Notes: a model not told the origin generated them from the sequence alone. Positions 45,898 through 58,928 are shown, counted from the first letter of the stretch. The stretch is DNA of 64,000 nt from Neocallimastix lanati (nom. inval.) (GCA_016946835.1 JACVTC010000127.1:1-64000), one strand, 5' to 3'. A program made the numbers and translations.

Positions 45898-48100
45898 AAT
45901 TATATATTTTTATTATATCACCTAATAATTTATTTAAAATAATATTTATTTATTTAAATCCAAAAAATATATATATATATATAATTTCTTTTTTTTAAAA
46001 ATTTAGTTCTAATATTGTGGCTTATTCACTAACTATTTGTGGCGCGGAATAAATCAAAAATTTTTAAAACTCCAAAAAATAATTTAAATGTAAATAAAAC
46101 AAAAAAAACTTCAAACCTAATGTTAAAAACTTTAATAAAATATTATTACTATTTCAAAAAAAATTTATCAAATAAACTAGTACTTAGTTTTTTTTTTTTA
46201 AATCTATTTATTATCGGTTCAATAATTATAGAGCATTACTATTTGTCAAATAAGGTGATCTCAGTTTATTTTTAAATTACCTGAAATCACTTCAAAAAAA
46301 AACGCTCAAGAATAATAATATTCACTCAATAAAGTATATTAATTATTTCTCAGGGTTATGTTGTGCATTACAAAAAATAATTTATCAAAAATTCAATTTT
46401 AGACAATATAAAAATTATTAATTAAAAATCAATCCCGACTTTATATTCAAAAATCTTCATTATACGAAAAGCGAGAGAGATTCTGAGTTCATTTCCTAAA
46501 AGTACTTTTATTAAACTATACTATACTATGTTTCTAAATTCATACTCCTAACTTGAATAAAAAAAAGGAGTAATAGTTATTTGAAAATGAATACAGATTT
46601 TCTTGTACATGATGTTTGCAATTAATTAATAAGTGCTTTATAATTCAAAATTAAAATTAATTCTATATTAATAATAATTACTATTCCATAATAATTTTAA
46701 ATATTCTAATTACTCCATACTATATAAGAAAAATTAATTTTATTATTAAAAATTTTTAAATTTTATTTATATTATAATAATTATTAATAATTATATTTTT
46801 AAAATAAAGAATATTATAAACTAGTCTTTTGATAGGCTTAAGATATTCTTATCAAATAAAATAATATTAAAATAATTTTTTGAAATAATATTAATATAAA
46901 TAATAATATATATATTTATATCATTGTTTTTAATAATAATATTTATTATTATTAGTTTAATATTATTTTATAAAATAGTTTAGTATTAGAATATATAGTT
47001 TTATTTAAAAAATAATCAAATAAATTAATTATAATTAAGTAGTTATCAATTATCAATTATAATATATTATATTTAAAGTAAAATATAAATACTTTTAAAA
47101 TTTTCTAATAATTAAAATAGTTTATAAGATTATTAATTAATAATTAATAGCCATTAACCTAATTAATAATTTTAATAATTATTAATATGAATTAATAAAA
47201 AAATTTTATATTGTAATAAAACAAAATAAAAGTTTTCCTAAAATTAAATAATAAAACATTTCTATATAATTTTTGGTTTTTCGCATACATTATTATAAAT
47301 AATAATTATTAATTTGATTACATTTGTAATATTAAATAATATTTTAAAAAATTAAAATTTTATAGGAAAAATATTTATATTAATTTTTTATCTAACTTTT
47401 AAATTAAGGATTATAATTAACATGTGTTGTGTTTACTTAGTAATCTTAATTGAAATTTTAACTCTTCATAATGAAAATCTATTAACTAAAACCCACAAAA
47501 CCTGACACTATTAAGAAAGGTAAGTTTTCTATTTAACTAAAATAACAAATAATAAACGAAGCAAAAACTAAGATCGTCTAATACGTCTCTTTCAGAGTTA
47601 TACTAAGAGAAACTTTTGTTATTATTTAATAAATAATTCTAATTCTAAACTTAAAAAATATAACGCAGTACTATTATACTTTACTCATTAGTCCGTTACT
47701 TTTTATTCTATCGAAAAATGGAGGTCTCTTAAAATAACTGGATATATTATAGTTTTTTTATTTCGTTTTTTAAAATGCTGTAAAATGAACGTTTAATTCA
47801 TGTTTATTTTTTATCTTACAGATTTAATTTGATTAGTTTCTCTTTCAGTTATTTTAAGATCTTTTTTAAGTAAAATATTAATCATTGGTATCTTATTTCT
47901 CTTATTTATTCTTTCCTAATCTTGAAAATATTTACAGAGCTTTCTGAATTTTATTTGATATTTCATTTAAGGTTCAAGTTTGATTATTCATAAAAACTAG
48001 AACTATATTAATCGGTATTGTTCACATCGAAAATAATAATAATATCTAAGTCTTTATAATTGAACTTTTTCTTGTTGTGAAAATACTAATAACCTTTTCA
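45898..48100. other. AT-rich DNA, no convincing gene
   Basis: An open stretch of 78 codons at 46039-46275 (GTG-initiated, Lys/Asn-rich start, one hydrophobic segment) is too weak to call. Patches near 46430-46500 and 47400-47750 are less AT-biased and may be old element leaders. TGTGGC motifs lie near 46016 and 46038. Confidence 0.4.
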
Positions 48101-49700
48101 GGTATGTTTTCTCATATAATGATTTTCCTTTTTTATTTTTTTTTCATTGATTTTTATTTATGTTTGAGTTAACAGTAGAAAAGATCAGTATTCCAATATT
48201 GGAGGATTTAGAATTTGAACTAGAAGTACCCTGCTTGTCCTCAGAAAAAAGAATAAAGATGAAAAGAAGAAAAGAAAAAAAAGAAGAAGAAAGGTTTAAA
48301 ATTTCAGAAGTGGATTTAGAAAAAAGAGAATTAACCGACTGTGAACTAAAGTTGTGGTATAGTTTAGAAAGAAGTTTATTATTGATCTTATTAACAAGTG
48401 GATCTTTGAGTTTAATAATAGTCAAGATACCATTTTGGCCATAGATAACATTGAAATTTACAATATTTCAAGTATAATGAATAATTAAATTAATATTTGA
48501 AACGTACCTTTAGAATTCAGATCCTAAAGAAGGTTCAGGAACAAACGAAATTGCTTTATCAAGAGATCTAATCATTAAGGTCAATATTTATTGAATACAG
48601 TCAGTAATAGCTTTACCAAAAGTAGTATTAGAGGAATTGATGGATTGATCTCAGATAATTTTTCATATTTTTTTTAATTAATCATCTGTTTAAGCTTATT
48701 TGATTCCACGCAAGAGCCTCTTGTAAAGAGATATAGGCTCCAAAGAATTTATTAATAGTTTTTTTTTTTTAATTTTGATTACTCATTAGGCATAGCAGAA
48801 TTGTTTTTAACTATGATTCCTATTTTATCAATAATATTTGAATCATTTATAGCATATTTAATAGAATGATAATTAGTACTAATAATTTTTCTAATGTATT
48901 ATTAAGTTAGATGGATTTTTCTAGTTTAGCAATCATTTGATTAAGTAAATTAGTTAAATTGTCTATATTAAAGGATCTTCCTGAATTGGTGCTTTACCTT
49001 TGTTGAGTGAATTTTCTAATTTATATTCAATACCTGGTAATTGCAAAAATTATCAATAGTTTTTCAAAGGTTTTTGACCAAAGTGCAATCACTTAATTTT
49101 AGTTTTTAGTTCCATAAGGAGGTTGTGCGTTTCATAATCATATTGAAACAAAGTTTGTACTTGATCCTGAATAGCTTGATTCAATTTTTATTTTATTCCC
49201 ATTCCCTTATTTTAATATTTCTTTTTTTTTCTATCAGAAGAGTCAATTAATGAAATAATTCCTGATTTTGCAAGTTCTCTACCACCAATAAGATTTTTTT
49301 TTTTTGATCATTTTTAGAAAATAAAACTTTTTCAAGCTTAATATATTTTTTATTTATGAAACATTCATAAGTTCTATATCCTCAAAATTGACAAAATGTT
49401 TCATATCACAACACAGCTTTATTGATTCATATTTAAAGTTAATAAGTAAAGATTTTATCATTTTTTACATATTCGCCTTGCACTTTTATCATAAAACTTT
49501 ATAGCATCATCTGCTATTTCAATATTACGATTAATAAAATCGATTAATTTATTGTTTATATTATCAAAATCATGAATATGCTTACTATTACTTGGAATAA
49601 CCTCAAATAAATTTATATTTCTCTCTGATATATTAGTTCCTTAGCATCTTCAAAATCAAAGTTTTCATCATAATAGCTGGCATTATCAGAGAAGTATTTA
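48100..49700 (-). pseudogene. Degraded coding region, unidentified, possibly mobile-element-derived
   Basis: On the minus strand, from about 49690 down, codon-like stretches alternate between frames: LFEVIPSNSKHIHDFDNINN, LIDFINRNIEIADDAIKFYD and KSARRICKK (49440-49620); LCCDMKHFVNFEDIELMNVS (about 49370-49425); NLIGGRELAKSGIISLIDSS (about 49230-49300); IIDKIGIIVKNNSAMPNE near 48790-48830; and a final open piece, 48425-48144, with LVNKINNKLLSKLYHNFSSQ. The composition is that of coding sequence, but no family was recognised and several stops intervene. It might be a gag-like or structural gene of a transposon, or a dead host gene. Confidence 0.45.
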
Positions 49701-50158
49701 TTTTGAATATAATATTATAATTAATATATTATTATTTCCAAGTATATTTGAATATAAATATACTAAGAAATATTTAAAAGAATCATATCACATATATATG
49801 TATTAATACCACTATTTGAAACAGCAAAAAGAAAAGTATATTCAATATTATTGAAATATTCTATTATTTCTTTATGTTTTGAATATATAAAAATTATTTA
49901 TTTATTTATTTATTTATTCTTTATTTTATTAAAATAAATAAATAATTTAAATATTTCACTATTCAATTCAATTTAATTCAATAATATTATATATATACGT
50001 TTCATTCAATTTACTTGAATTTATTGACTTTAATTAACAAAAAAAGGGTTTTTACTTTCTTTTTTAATTATTTACTATTACCATTTCTTCATATTTTCCT
50101 TTTTATTTTTTTTTTATTTCATAATATGAAAATATTAAATATTTGTTTAATGCCATTA

Positions 50159-50212
<54 letters not shown>

Positions 50213-50641
50213 AAAGTTTTTAAAATGTTTGTCAAAATTTGAAAGTTAAATGGGGTATATATGTTATAATTTTATTATGTTATTTTAAATATAAAGTGAA
50301 TTGCTTCATTAAACATAGTAATGTTGCTAAAATAAAGGATAATAAAATTATTTTATCATTATAAATGATATGATATTCAAATAATATTGAAATTGTTTAT
50401 AAATATTATTATTATTATTAAATAATTAAATATTTAAATCATTCAAAATGTAATGCTCATGAATTAACATATATATATATATTTTTACAAACCATATATA
50501 TTTATAAAAAAATAAAAAAAATTAGATAGATAAATTCATTAAACCCAATAGTATATTTTTTTTTTCTTTTTATATTAATAAAGTTAAATTATTATTAAGT
50601 TGTAATAATATCATAAACAATAAACAGTAATTAAAAATTAA

Positions 50642-50678
<37 letters not shown>

Positions 50679-50995
50679 GCTATTGTATTAATTATATTAA
50701 TAAAAAAATATTAAAATGTTATAATTTTATAATATATATTAATTTTTTTAAAGTATAGTTATAAATAAAATATAAAATTTATTTTATAAAATTTCATGAA
50801 ATAAAAGTTATATATGTGAAATTTTTCAATTAAAATTTTAAATTTAGTAATAATATTTTGTTCTAAAACACTGTTAATTCCATAATTTTTTATAAAATAT
50901 ATATATATATATATAATTTATTTGAATTTTTTACAAAAAAAAAAAAAAAAAAAAAAGATATTTTCTTTTTCTTTTTATTTTTTTTTATTTTTTTT
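49701..50995. other. 3' flank of the phosphatase gene, AT-rich
   Basis: Contains an A run of about 45 (50166-50210), (TTTA)n near 49899-49920, an (AAT)n run near 50645-50680, (AT)n near 50897-50915, and an A run ending at 50956. No gene is seen. Confidence 0.5.
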
Positions 50996-52615
50996 TTAAT
51001 TTAATTTATTTTTCAATACTTCCAATTTTTCTTTAGTAAACACAAACTTTCCATTTAAAGTGGCAATAGTAGTAAAATGGTTCCATAATAATTCCTGTAA
51101 ATGATCAACTTTCGTAATATCATTGATATTGAGAAGGCGTTGGAAAAATTGAGCTAGCAAAGCCTTAGAACGATATTCTTTAATACACATTCTGTTAGTC
51201 TTTTGATAATCATTCGATACCTCTTCCCAGGTAGCTCCACAGAGAGCTCCAAGTAAAGCACTAAATACTCCGGTTCTGTCCGTACCAATAGCACAATGAA
51301 TTTGAAATGGAGCTTCATGGGCATCTGATATTATAAAATTCACTATCATTTGTACCCATTCATAAAAAAGTGGATCTCTTGGTTTATTATATACATAATG
51401 GTAAGAAGGGATCACTCCTGATGTTGACTGAACATGGCAAATACTACCTGCCTTCATGATATCTTGATAATATTTTGGAATAGTAATTTTAGAAGTGGTA
51501 CCATCATACCATTTAAATTCCTCTCCAATATACTTTGAACAATCCTCGGTAAGATTAATATCAGATTTGATACCTTCAGCGGTAGCTAGTTCTTGAACCA
51601 AAGCAATACGAGTTTTTTCTGTATCATAATTAATATTTCTTTGACCAGTAGGGTAGTAAGGATGAAAGGAACGGAAAAGTTTTTTAGTTCCTGGAACTAA
51701 ACGGAAATTAGATATTTCTTCTTTACCTTCAGTAGTAGTTAAATCAAAATCCGAAAGATGTTTTATGGTTCCAGCAATATTACTTTCTCTTATGATTTCA
51801 TTTATATCTTCGTTTGAGAATATGACGATCAAATTGGCATCGCAGGTATGAAAAATATATCCTTCTGGAACAAAGGAAGCCTTCTCAGTTCCCATATACT
51901 CATTGTTAATATAAAATTTATACTCTGGATGTCCTGAATTTCCAATACAATTTTTAATATCTTCAGAATTTATGGAAACATAATGTAATTCAAGATTTTT
52001 GGAGTAAGACATTAAAAATTTAGTTTCATCTTTCCATGAAGTAAAGGAACCACGAACAAAAGCTGTTTTAACATCCTCTTTCTTTACTTCCCAATTCTTA
52101 TGATCAAAGATAAAAATTATTTGAGAATGTTCAAAATCATCCACGTAACATTTATTTCGATCTTCTTGTGTGACTCTATATATTCTTCCGTTCAAGACAA
52201 ATTTATTTTTACTTGGTTTGTATTGCTGATGATATATATTCAATGAATCTGAGTCTCTCTCGATTTCAATGGCATTTCCATTCTTCGTTTCTACTGTTAT
52301 TTTTCCTGTTGAATCCTCTATATAATTTCTAGTATCAATTTTTCCATCTGGAAAAATAAATGTAATTTGTTGGTTTGAGAAATATACTATGGAAGCATCA
52401 CTTGCTTCAAAGGTACTAAATGTAATATCAAACTTTTTGTCTTGGTATAATGACCTTTCGATTTCTTTATTTTTTATATTTCTTTTAAAAGATTCAACTG
52501 AATTGGATTCTATATTGTAGCTAAGATTACTTTTATTTGCAACATTTACTACATCGTAAGAATTAAAATTTTTTCCATTATTAGTATTAGTGGTGTGTAG
52601 TTGTTCAAGACTCAT
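50996..52615 (-). CDS. Tyrosine-phosphatase-type protein with putative CBM48-like domain, 539 aa
   Basis: Starts at ATG 52615 (MSLEQLHTTNTNNGKNF). The catalytic signature HCAIGTDRTGV (residues 440-450) has the CX5R P-loop: Cys441 nucleophile, Arg447, preceded by His440. The preceding LVPGTKKLFRSFHPYYPT (about 306-323) and ARIALVQELATAEGI-like segment fit the Y_phosphatase3 group of tyrosine/dual-specificity phosphatases. Residues about 182-268 (VKTAFVRGSFTSWKDETKFL, then GHPEYKFYINNEYMG and PEGYIFHTCDANLIVIFSNED) have the pattern of an AMPK-type glycogen-binding or CBM48-like beta-sandwich: GSF..W near the start and YKF.(I/V)(D/N) near the end. Residues 60-180 are a further beta-rich region of unknown type. 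No signal peptide or membrane span is seen, so a cytosolic enzyme is likely. Phosphate-ester hydrolysis is supported by the motif; the substrate is not. The sugar-binding call is tentative and untested. Confidence 0.85.
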   Translation of the reverse strand: MSLEQLHTTNTNNGKNFNSYDVVNVANKSNLSYNIESNSVESFKRNIKNKEIERSLYQDKKFDITFSTFEASDASIVYFSNQQITFIFPDGKIDTRNYIEDSTGKITVETKNGNAIEIERDSDSLNIYHQQYKPSKNKFVLNGRIYRVTQEDRNKCYVDDFEHSQIIFIFDHKNWEVKKEDVKTAFVRGSFTSWKDETKFLMSYSKNLELHYVSINSEDIKNCIGNSGHPEYKFYINNEYMGTEKASFVPEGYIFHTCDANLIVIFSNEDINEIIRESNIAGTIKHLSDFDLTTTEGKEEISNFRLVPGTKKLFRSFHPYYPTGQRNINYDTEKTRIALVQELATAEGIKSDINLTEDCSKYIGEEFKWYDGTTSKITIPKYYQDIMKAGSICHVQSTSGVIPSYHYVYNKPRDPLFYEWVQMIVNFIISDAHEAPFQIHCAIGTDRTGVFSALLGALCGATWEEVSNDYQKTNRMCIKEYRSKALLAQFFQRLLNINDITKVDHLQELLWNHFTTIATLNGKFVFTKEKLEVLKNKLN

Positions 52616-53207
52616 ATTTCAGTTCCAAATAATTTTTGAAAAAATATATATATCTATTGTTCCAAAAAAAAAAAAAAAAAAAAAAAAATTATAATATAAA
52701 TTTAAATTTTCTATTGATATATTAATACAATTATTTATTATTAAAAGTAATTATTTACATTCTATTATATTAAATATCTTTTTTGTCATCATGATATTTG
52801 ATATTTTTTTTATTTTAAACTTTTAAAATTTTTGTTTCATGAAATTTTGTAATACTAAATAAAATATTATATACATATATATGTATATATATTATATTTA
52901 TATTTTAGTACTAATAATTAAATTTGGGTTCAATATGATAATATTTTAATATATAAAATTGAAAGAAAAAAAAAAAAAAAAAAAAAAATTGGTAATTTAT
53001 TTTAATATAAATTATCTATATATATATATATATATATATTTTTATTAATTTAATATGTAAAAACGTTAATTTGAAAAAGTACCTTTGATTTCAGAAAAAA
53101 AAATATTATTTTAGTAAATTATTAATAATCTTTAATATTATTTATTTATTTATTTATTCATTATTTTTAATTATTAAGATAGAAAATAAAGAGCCAAAAT
53201 TTAAATT

Positions 53208-53360
53208 TAATTTTTTAAATAATAATTCTCATAATAATATGTTAGACCCTTTTTTAATTTTTTAAATAATAATTCTCATAATAATATGTTAGACCTTTTT
53301 TTAATTTTTTAAATAATAATTCTCATAATAATATGTTAGACCTTTTTTTTTTTTTTTAAT
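53208..53360 (+). repeat. Three tandem copies of a 47-bp unit
   Basis: The marker GTTAGACC occurs at 53241, 53288 and 53335, exactly 47 bp apart. Each unit is TTTTTTAAATAATAATTC, then TCATAATAATAT and the marker. Confidence 0.92.
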
Positions 53361-53538
53361 AACTTTATCTTATAAAAATAATAATGATTATATTCTCTCT
53401 TTATTAAAAATTTAACTGCTAATTAATCATTGTTACAACAAATCAATTTGTATATTGATTATAATAATTAAAATTTAACATAATTAACAAATAAAGCATG
53501 GGTAAACTTTAAATAATAAAAAAGTTTTTTCATTATTG

Positions 53539-53591
53539 TTTAATTATTATTATTATTATTATTGATATTATTATTATTATTATTATTATTA

Positions 53592-53686
<95 letters not shown>

Positions 53687-53735
53687 ATAGTAATAGTAAT
53701 AGTAGTAGTAGTAGTTGTAGTTGTAGTAGTATAGT
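53539..53735. repeat. (TTA)n and (TAG)n trinucleotide microsatellite
   Basis: A run of TTA trinucleotides passes sharply into TAG trinucleotides near 53626, then into a degenerate tract. Poly-Ile/Leu/Thr translations from it are artefacts. Confidence 0.95.
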
Positions 53736-54420
53736 AGTAGAAATAAATAAAAATTTTGTGATTTGCTTTTTTAAAAGAAAACAACAAATTAATATAAATA
53801 TACTATACATATAAAATGATTTCAAGTTATTATGTAATATCTATTTTTAATATATTTTTTATTTAATTTTTTAAACAAACAAAAACTTTGATGCAAAATT
53901 GCTCTTTTTTTTTTTTTTTACTATATATATAATCATTTATTTAATAAAATAGATAACTGGATTATAATTTACAAATAGAACAGGAACCCATGTAGACAGA
54001 GGCAATTAAAAAAAAAAAAAAATTGAATAGAAAAAAAAAACTATATTCAATTGTCTTTGAATGCATATAACTTTTTTATTCTAAAATAAAAAAAATAACT
54101 AAATAAAATAATTTAATATTCATATCATTTATAAATAAAATATTAACATATTTTTGTTTATATATTTTAGTACTGTTTAATATTTAAGTTTATTTAAGTC
54201 TATAATTTTTTTTTTTTTTTTTTTTGGGATTCCAATCATTAATATTTTAACTAATACCAAAACTCATCTCATATTAGTGATAAAATATCTAAGATTATTC
54301 TTAAAATATATAATAAATAAAGAAATGAAAAGCGTCATTCTATTCCAAGTATAAAAAAAAATTATTAATGAAATAACAGTTTTTTCTTAATTATGTATAA
54401 TATAACCCTATTAATAATAT

Positions 54421-54990
54421 TGTTGGATCCTCCACAGAATTGATTGAAATAAATAAATTATTCAAAAGAATAAATTAAAATGTTCATTCATTTGAAGCTG
54501 CCAAGAACACGCTTAACCAACGTGGTAATATGGTTACTGATTAGAGTATTAGTTAGAAGATTAATCTCTGGCTAGACTTTTAAATAGGAACCATGTTTTT
54601 TTTATAAAAATTATTCAAAATAGGATTAACTTTGTTTCGGAGTGGAGATGATGGAGGTAATGGAAGAATTTATTCAAATATTATCTTTCGATACCCATCC
54701 ATTTGGGAATTTTTAAAAACAACCTTTCATCCGTTGATACTGAGGATGATGTTACTCACCATTGTTAGAGGGTTTCTTCTACAACAAGTTCTTCTTTTTT
54801 TCTTTATACCAATACCAACATCAATCATTATTTTCAACACCCCCTCCCCCCTCAATCACCATCATCATCATCAACATAATACACCTCAGTAAATGATTTT
54901 TATTGCATCAACCTAATTTTTTTCCGACCAGTATTCAACAGAAGCTTTTGTAATTAATATAATAAAACAACAGGTAAATAAGACAGAATA
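54421..54990. other. Mixed-composition block, possible gene relic
   Basis: Less AT-rich than its surroundings. In one plus-strand frame it reads HSFEAAKNTLNQRGNMVTD before a stop near 54541. A later open segment at 54632-54892 has no ATG start and ends in His-rich codons from a CATCAT repeat. It could be exons of a dead gene. No family could be named. Confidence 0.3.
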
Positions 54991-55521
54991 AGCTCTCTTC
55001 TTAATTTTTTTAATAATACAATTATATATATATTTTACAATATTATTTCTCAAAAATAAGAAGTATATATATATATATTTATTCTATAATTATAATTTTA
55101 TAATATTTTATTATATTTTTTTTTATTGAAAATAAATTATTAATTATTAATATTTATATATAATAAAATACATAAAAATTCAATGATATAATAAAATTTA
55201 TATAAATTCTATAATATAAAAATAAAAAAATATATATAAATATATAATGTAATAAAGAAAATTTTATTTATACATAAAAAAAAATTATTAAAAATTATAT
55301 TAAATTTCTACTATGATTATGATAATATTATAGAGATTTAATTTAGAATATATTAAAAAAAGAGAATTATTTAAAAATAAAAAAAAATAAAATAAAATAA
55401 AATAAAATAAAATTTAGTTTAAATTTTGTATAATTCTTATTCTTAATTTAGTAATTCTTTTTTCTTTTTTAAATGAAAGAATTAAAAAAAAAAAAAAAAA
55501 AAAAAAAAGAAAGAAAGAAAG

Positions 55522-55565
<44 letters not shown>

Positions 55566-55576
55566 AAGAAAGAAAG

Positions 55577-55611
<35 letters not shown>

Positions 55612-56030
55612 AAGAAAGAAAGAAAATTATAGATTCCATGAAAAATGAATAAATATATTAACATCATATCTTTATCTGTTCCAATTTGATCAGTGAAGGA
55701 AAATTAATGTATTGTAAATTTAGATTTCTATTTAAATTTTTTTTAATTATATTTAATAAACAACTATAATTTTTTTTTTTTATTAACTTTATTATTTTTA
55801 TAAATTGAAAATAGATATTTTAAGTAATATTAAAAACTAAAAATATTTTTTAATTTTAAATATTATAAATTAATTTTTTTTTTATTTTTACTAAATATTA
55901 AATGAATATTTATTCTATCCTTTTATATATTTATTTATTTACTAATACTATTTATTTTCATATTTTTACTTTTTTTTTTTTTATTAAAAAAAAACTATTC
56001 TATTAGCTATGAATTAATATGCTAAAATTC

Positions 56031-56080
<50 letters not shown>

Positions 56081-56463
56081 AAATTTATAAATTTTTTTTT
56101 TTTTTTTTCATTTTTAAAAGAATATTATCTATTTGTATGGAATAGAAATAATGAACTTCATATAAAAAATTTATGTAATAAATAATAATGTAATAATAAT
56201 TTTAAGTAATTTACATTACGTAGATAAATTTTATATTATTAATATCTTTAATATCTTTTACTTTGTAACTTAAAATATTAAAATTTAATAACTTTTATAA
56301 ATCCATTATTCTATATAAGTACTAGTTTAAAGTCATAAAAATTAAGAGTTAAAATTATAAAATAATGTTTAACTAAATATATATTTTATATTAATATAAA
56401 TTTTAAATAAACTTTTAAATAATAATTCATAACCAAATAGTTTTAATATACTTTAATATTAAT

Positions 56464-56505
<42 letters not shown>

Positions 56506-56550
56506 ATGTAGAACTATAATTTAGCCTAACTGTTAAGACCAAATTAACTT
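54991..56550. other. AT-rich intergenic DNA, poly-A and GAAA repeats
   Basis: Includes a compound A/(GAAA)n tract at about 55484-55625, A runs at about 56033-56078 and 56472-56502, and an (AAAAT)n run near 55385-55412. No gene is seen. Confidence 0.55.
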
Positions 56551-56551
56551 T

Positions 56552-56649
56552 AACAAATAATATTATTTTAATGTATAAAAAAAATAATTGACTTTAAATT
56601 CTGACATATCCAATTATTTTTTTTATACATTAAAATAATATTATTTGTT
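56552..56649. repeat. Perfect 39-bp inverted repeat with 20-nt loop
   Basis: 56552-56590 is the exact reverse complement of 56611-56649, with spacer 56591-56610. The arms start AACAAATAATATTATTTTAA. A third, diverged piece of the right arm (ATACATTAAAACATTATTA) follows near 56680-56700. It could be a small foldback element. No target duplication was identified. Confidence 0.9.
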
Positions 56650-56719
56650 TTAAATTAATTATTTTTTTTTTTTTAAAAAATACATTAAAACATTATTATT
56701 TGTTTAATGATTTAAATTT

Positions 56720-57125
56720 ATATCTTTCTAGGTTTTATTCTGCTGGTAGGTACTTAGGATTAACATATATAAGGTTTCTGGACAACCTTCTGAATTTATA
56801 TAAGGTGATTTTCATCCTCCTAGTTTGTTTTTTTTTTTTTCCCCTCCATAAATGAAGTTGAATGTTCGCTTGTCATGGTTAAGTATTTCTGTTGCTATAC
56901 TTCATAATTATTAAAATTCAGAAAAGTACTTGATTCTGTGAGAGGAACAGTGTAGTTGTTTCTCCCTCCCCCCCCTAATAGTTCAAAGAAACCATTGAAA
57001 AGAAGTCCTCGTCGTATAAAGCAATGTCATAGGAAAATGTCTTTCATATTAGTCTTGCTTAGAGAGAGGTTGGCGTCTAAACGCCGAAAATGTACGGCGG
57101 TCCCTATTGTCCTCTCCTCTTATTA
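56720..57125. other. Mixed-composition island upstream of the receptor gene
   Basis: About 400 bp of high-complexity sequence with C-rich runs (CTCCCTCCCCCCCC near 56965) and a small GC-rich hairpin, GGCGTCTAAACGCC, at about 57073-57086 followed by TACGGCGG. All frames are short. It ends about 580 bp before the receptor start. It may be a relic of an element or an unrecognised RNA. Confidence 0.35.
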
Positions 57126-57708
57126 ATTCCAATCCAAAGAAATAAAAAAAAAAAATAAATTAAAATAAATAAATAAAAATAGAAATAAAAAAATTAATTT
57201 AATTATTAGATTAAAATCTTAAAAATTTTTATTTATGACATATATTTTGGTATTTTTATAATTATTAATATTTATATAATTATATTTTAGAGATAATAAA
57301 AAACAGAAAAAAAAAAAAAAAAAAAAATTTAAAAAAGTATATTATACATAGAACATTAAAAAAAAAAAAATTTTTTTTTTATAATTTCCATTATTTATTT
57401 ATAATTACTTCAATTTACTTATTTATTTATTTATTTATTTATTAAATTATTTAATTATTCATTTAATTAATTTATTTTAACTTACTAATTTAATTATTTT
57501 TTTTCTGTTAATTCTCATTTTTTTTTTATAGAAAAATAATAATAATAATAAATTGAATAAATAAATATATGAATGAATAAATAAATAAAAAAAAGAAAGA
57601 AAAAAAAAATAAAAAAAAAAAAAAATATAATAATAAATTATAACTATTGTCATTTTATTTGATTTTAAAATAATTAAAAATATATAATTTTTTATTAAAA
57701 AAAAAAAA
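57126..57708. other. 5' flank of the receptor gene
   Basis: A/T-rich with A and T runs, (TTTA)n near 57418-57440 and (AAAT)n-like tracts. The start codon at 57709 follows an A run (57697-57709), as for other genes here. No defined promoter element can be named. Confidence 0.45.
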
Positions 57709-58880
57709 ATGGTTATTTTAAAACATATATTGTTGCTATTTATTTTAAAACTTAATATTTACATAAGTATATATATATATATATTTTTTTTTTTTGTCTT
57801 TGAATTTATTATTTATGTAAATAATTTAATTTATAAATAATGCTAGTAATAATTGATAATAATAATAAAACAATATATATAATTCAATAATTATAGAGAT
57901 TATATATGCAGATTCATTAAAAATTAAAGCCTTTGCTTATTCCTATACCAATGAATATACCTATATTGCAAATGAATTTAATAACTATTCAAAAGAAAAT
58001 AATTTAAATATAACTTTAGATATGACAGTTATAAATCCTTTAAATTCATCCTATCATACTGGAGAATATGGCAATACAGTAGATTATTTTCTTAAAAAAA
58101 AACACTCTTACGATTTTTATTTCTATAATATTATTTATTCTAATCAATATGGACCTTATTTACTAGATTTAAAGGAAATATTACCGAACAATATCATTAA
58201 AAAATATGATAAAAAATTTATTTCACCAACATGTTATTACAAAGAAAAACTAGTTGGTCTTGTAATTATTTAATTTAATTATATTATTATTTATTTTATA
58301 TTTTTGAATTATTATCATTATTATTATTATTACAGAATTTATTATTATATCATTTACATTTATTAACTATTTTTACTGTTATTATTATTATATGATAATT
58401 TTTTAAATTTTTATTTATCCTACCATTAATATAGCCAATTTATCTACATTCTCTAATATTGTATTATAATAAAAAATTGTTAGATAAATATAAAAGAAAA
58501 GTACCTAAAACATGGGATGAACTAATAGAAACAGGAAAATATATTTTAAAAGAAGAAAGAGAACTAAACCATACAGATATCATAGCCTATAATGGAATGT
58601 TCTTGAGTAAATGATTATAAAAAAAAAAAAAAAAAAAAAAAATTATATTTTGTTTTTTTACTATATATATATATTTTATTTTTCTTTTTCTTTTATTTTA
58701 TTTTATTTGATTTTAATAATATAATAAAATAGTATATATATTATTTAATATATATTATATATATTATATATATTTATGTTAATATTTATGTTAATATATA
58801 AATCCAAAATAAAAAATAATAATTAACCAAAAAAAAAAATTTTTTTTTTTTTAAATTATATATATATCAAACAATTTATC

Positions 58881-58928
<48 letters not shown>

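Larger units (their letters stand above)
52616..54420. other. AT-rich intergenic DNA with several microsatellites
   Basis: Holds the 5' flank of the phosphatase gene (A run 52664-52688), an (AT)n run near 53018-53036, the 47-bp and (TAG)n repeats listed separately, and poly-A/T runs. No gene is seen. Confidence 0.5.

Noticed and set aside
46039-46275. 78-codon plus-strand frame with one hydrophobic segment
   Set aside because: GTG-initiated, Lys/Asn-biased, no family or supporting context; chance frames of this length are common here.
53533-53825. Minus-strand Thr/Leu/Ile repeat frames
   Set aside because: Trinucleotide microsatellite read in several frames.
55482-55667. Poly-Phe minus-strand frame
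   Set aside because: Poly-A/GAAA tract.
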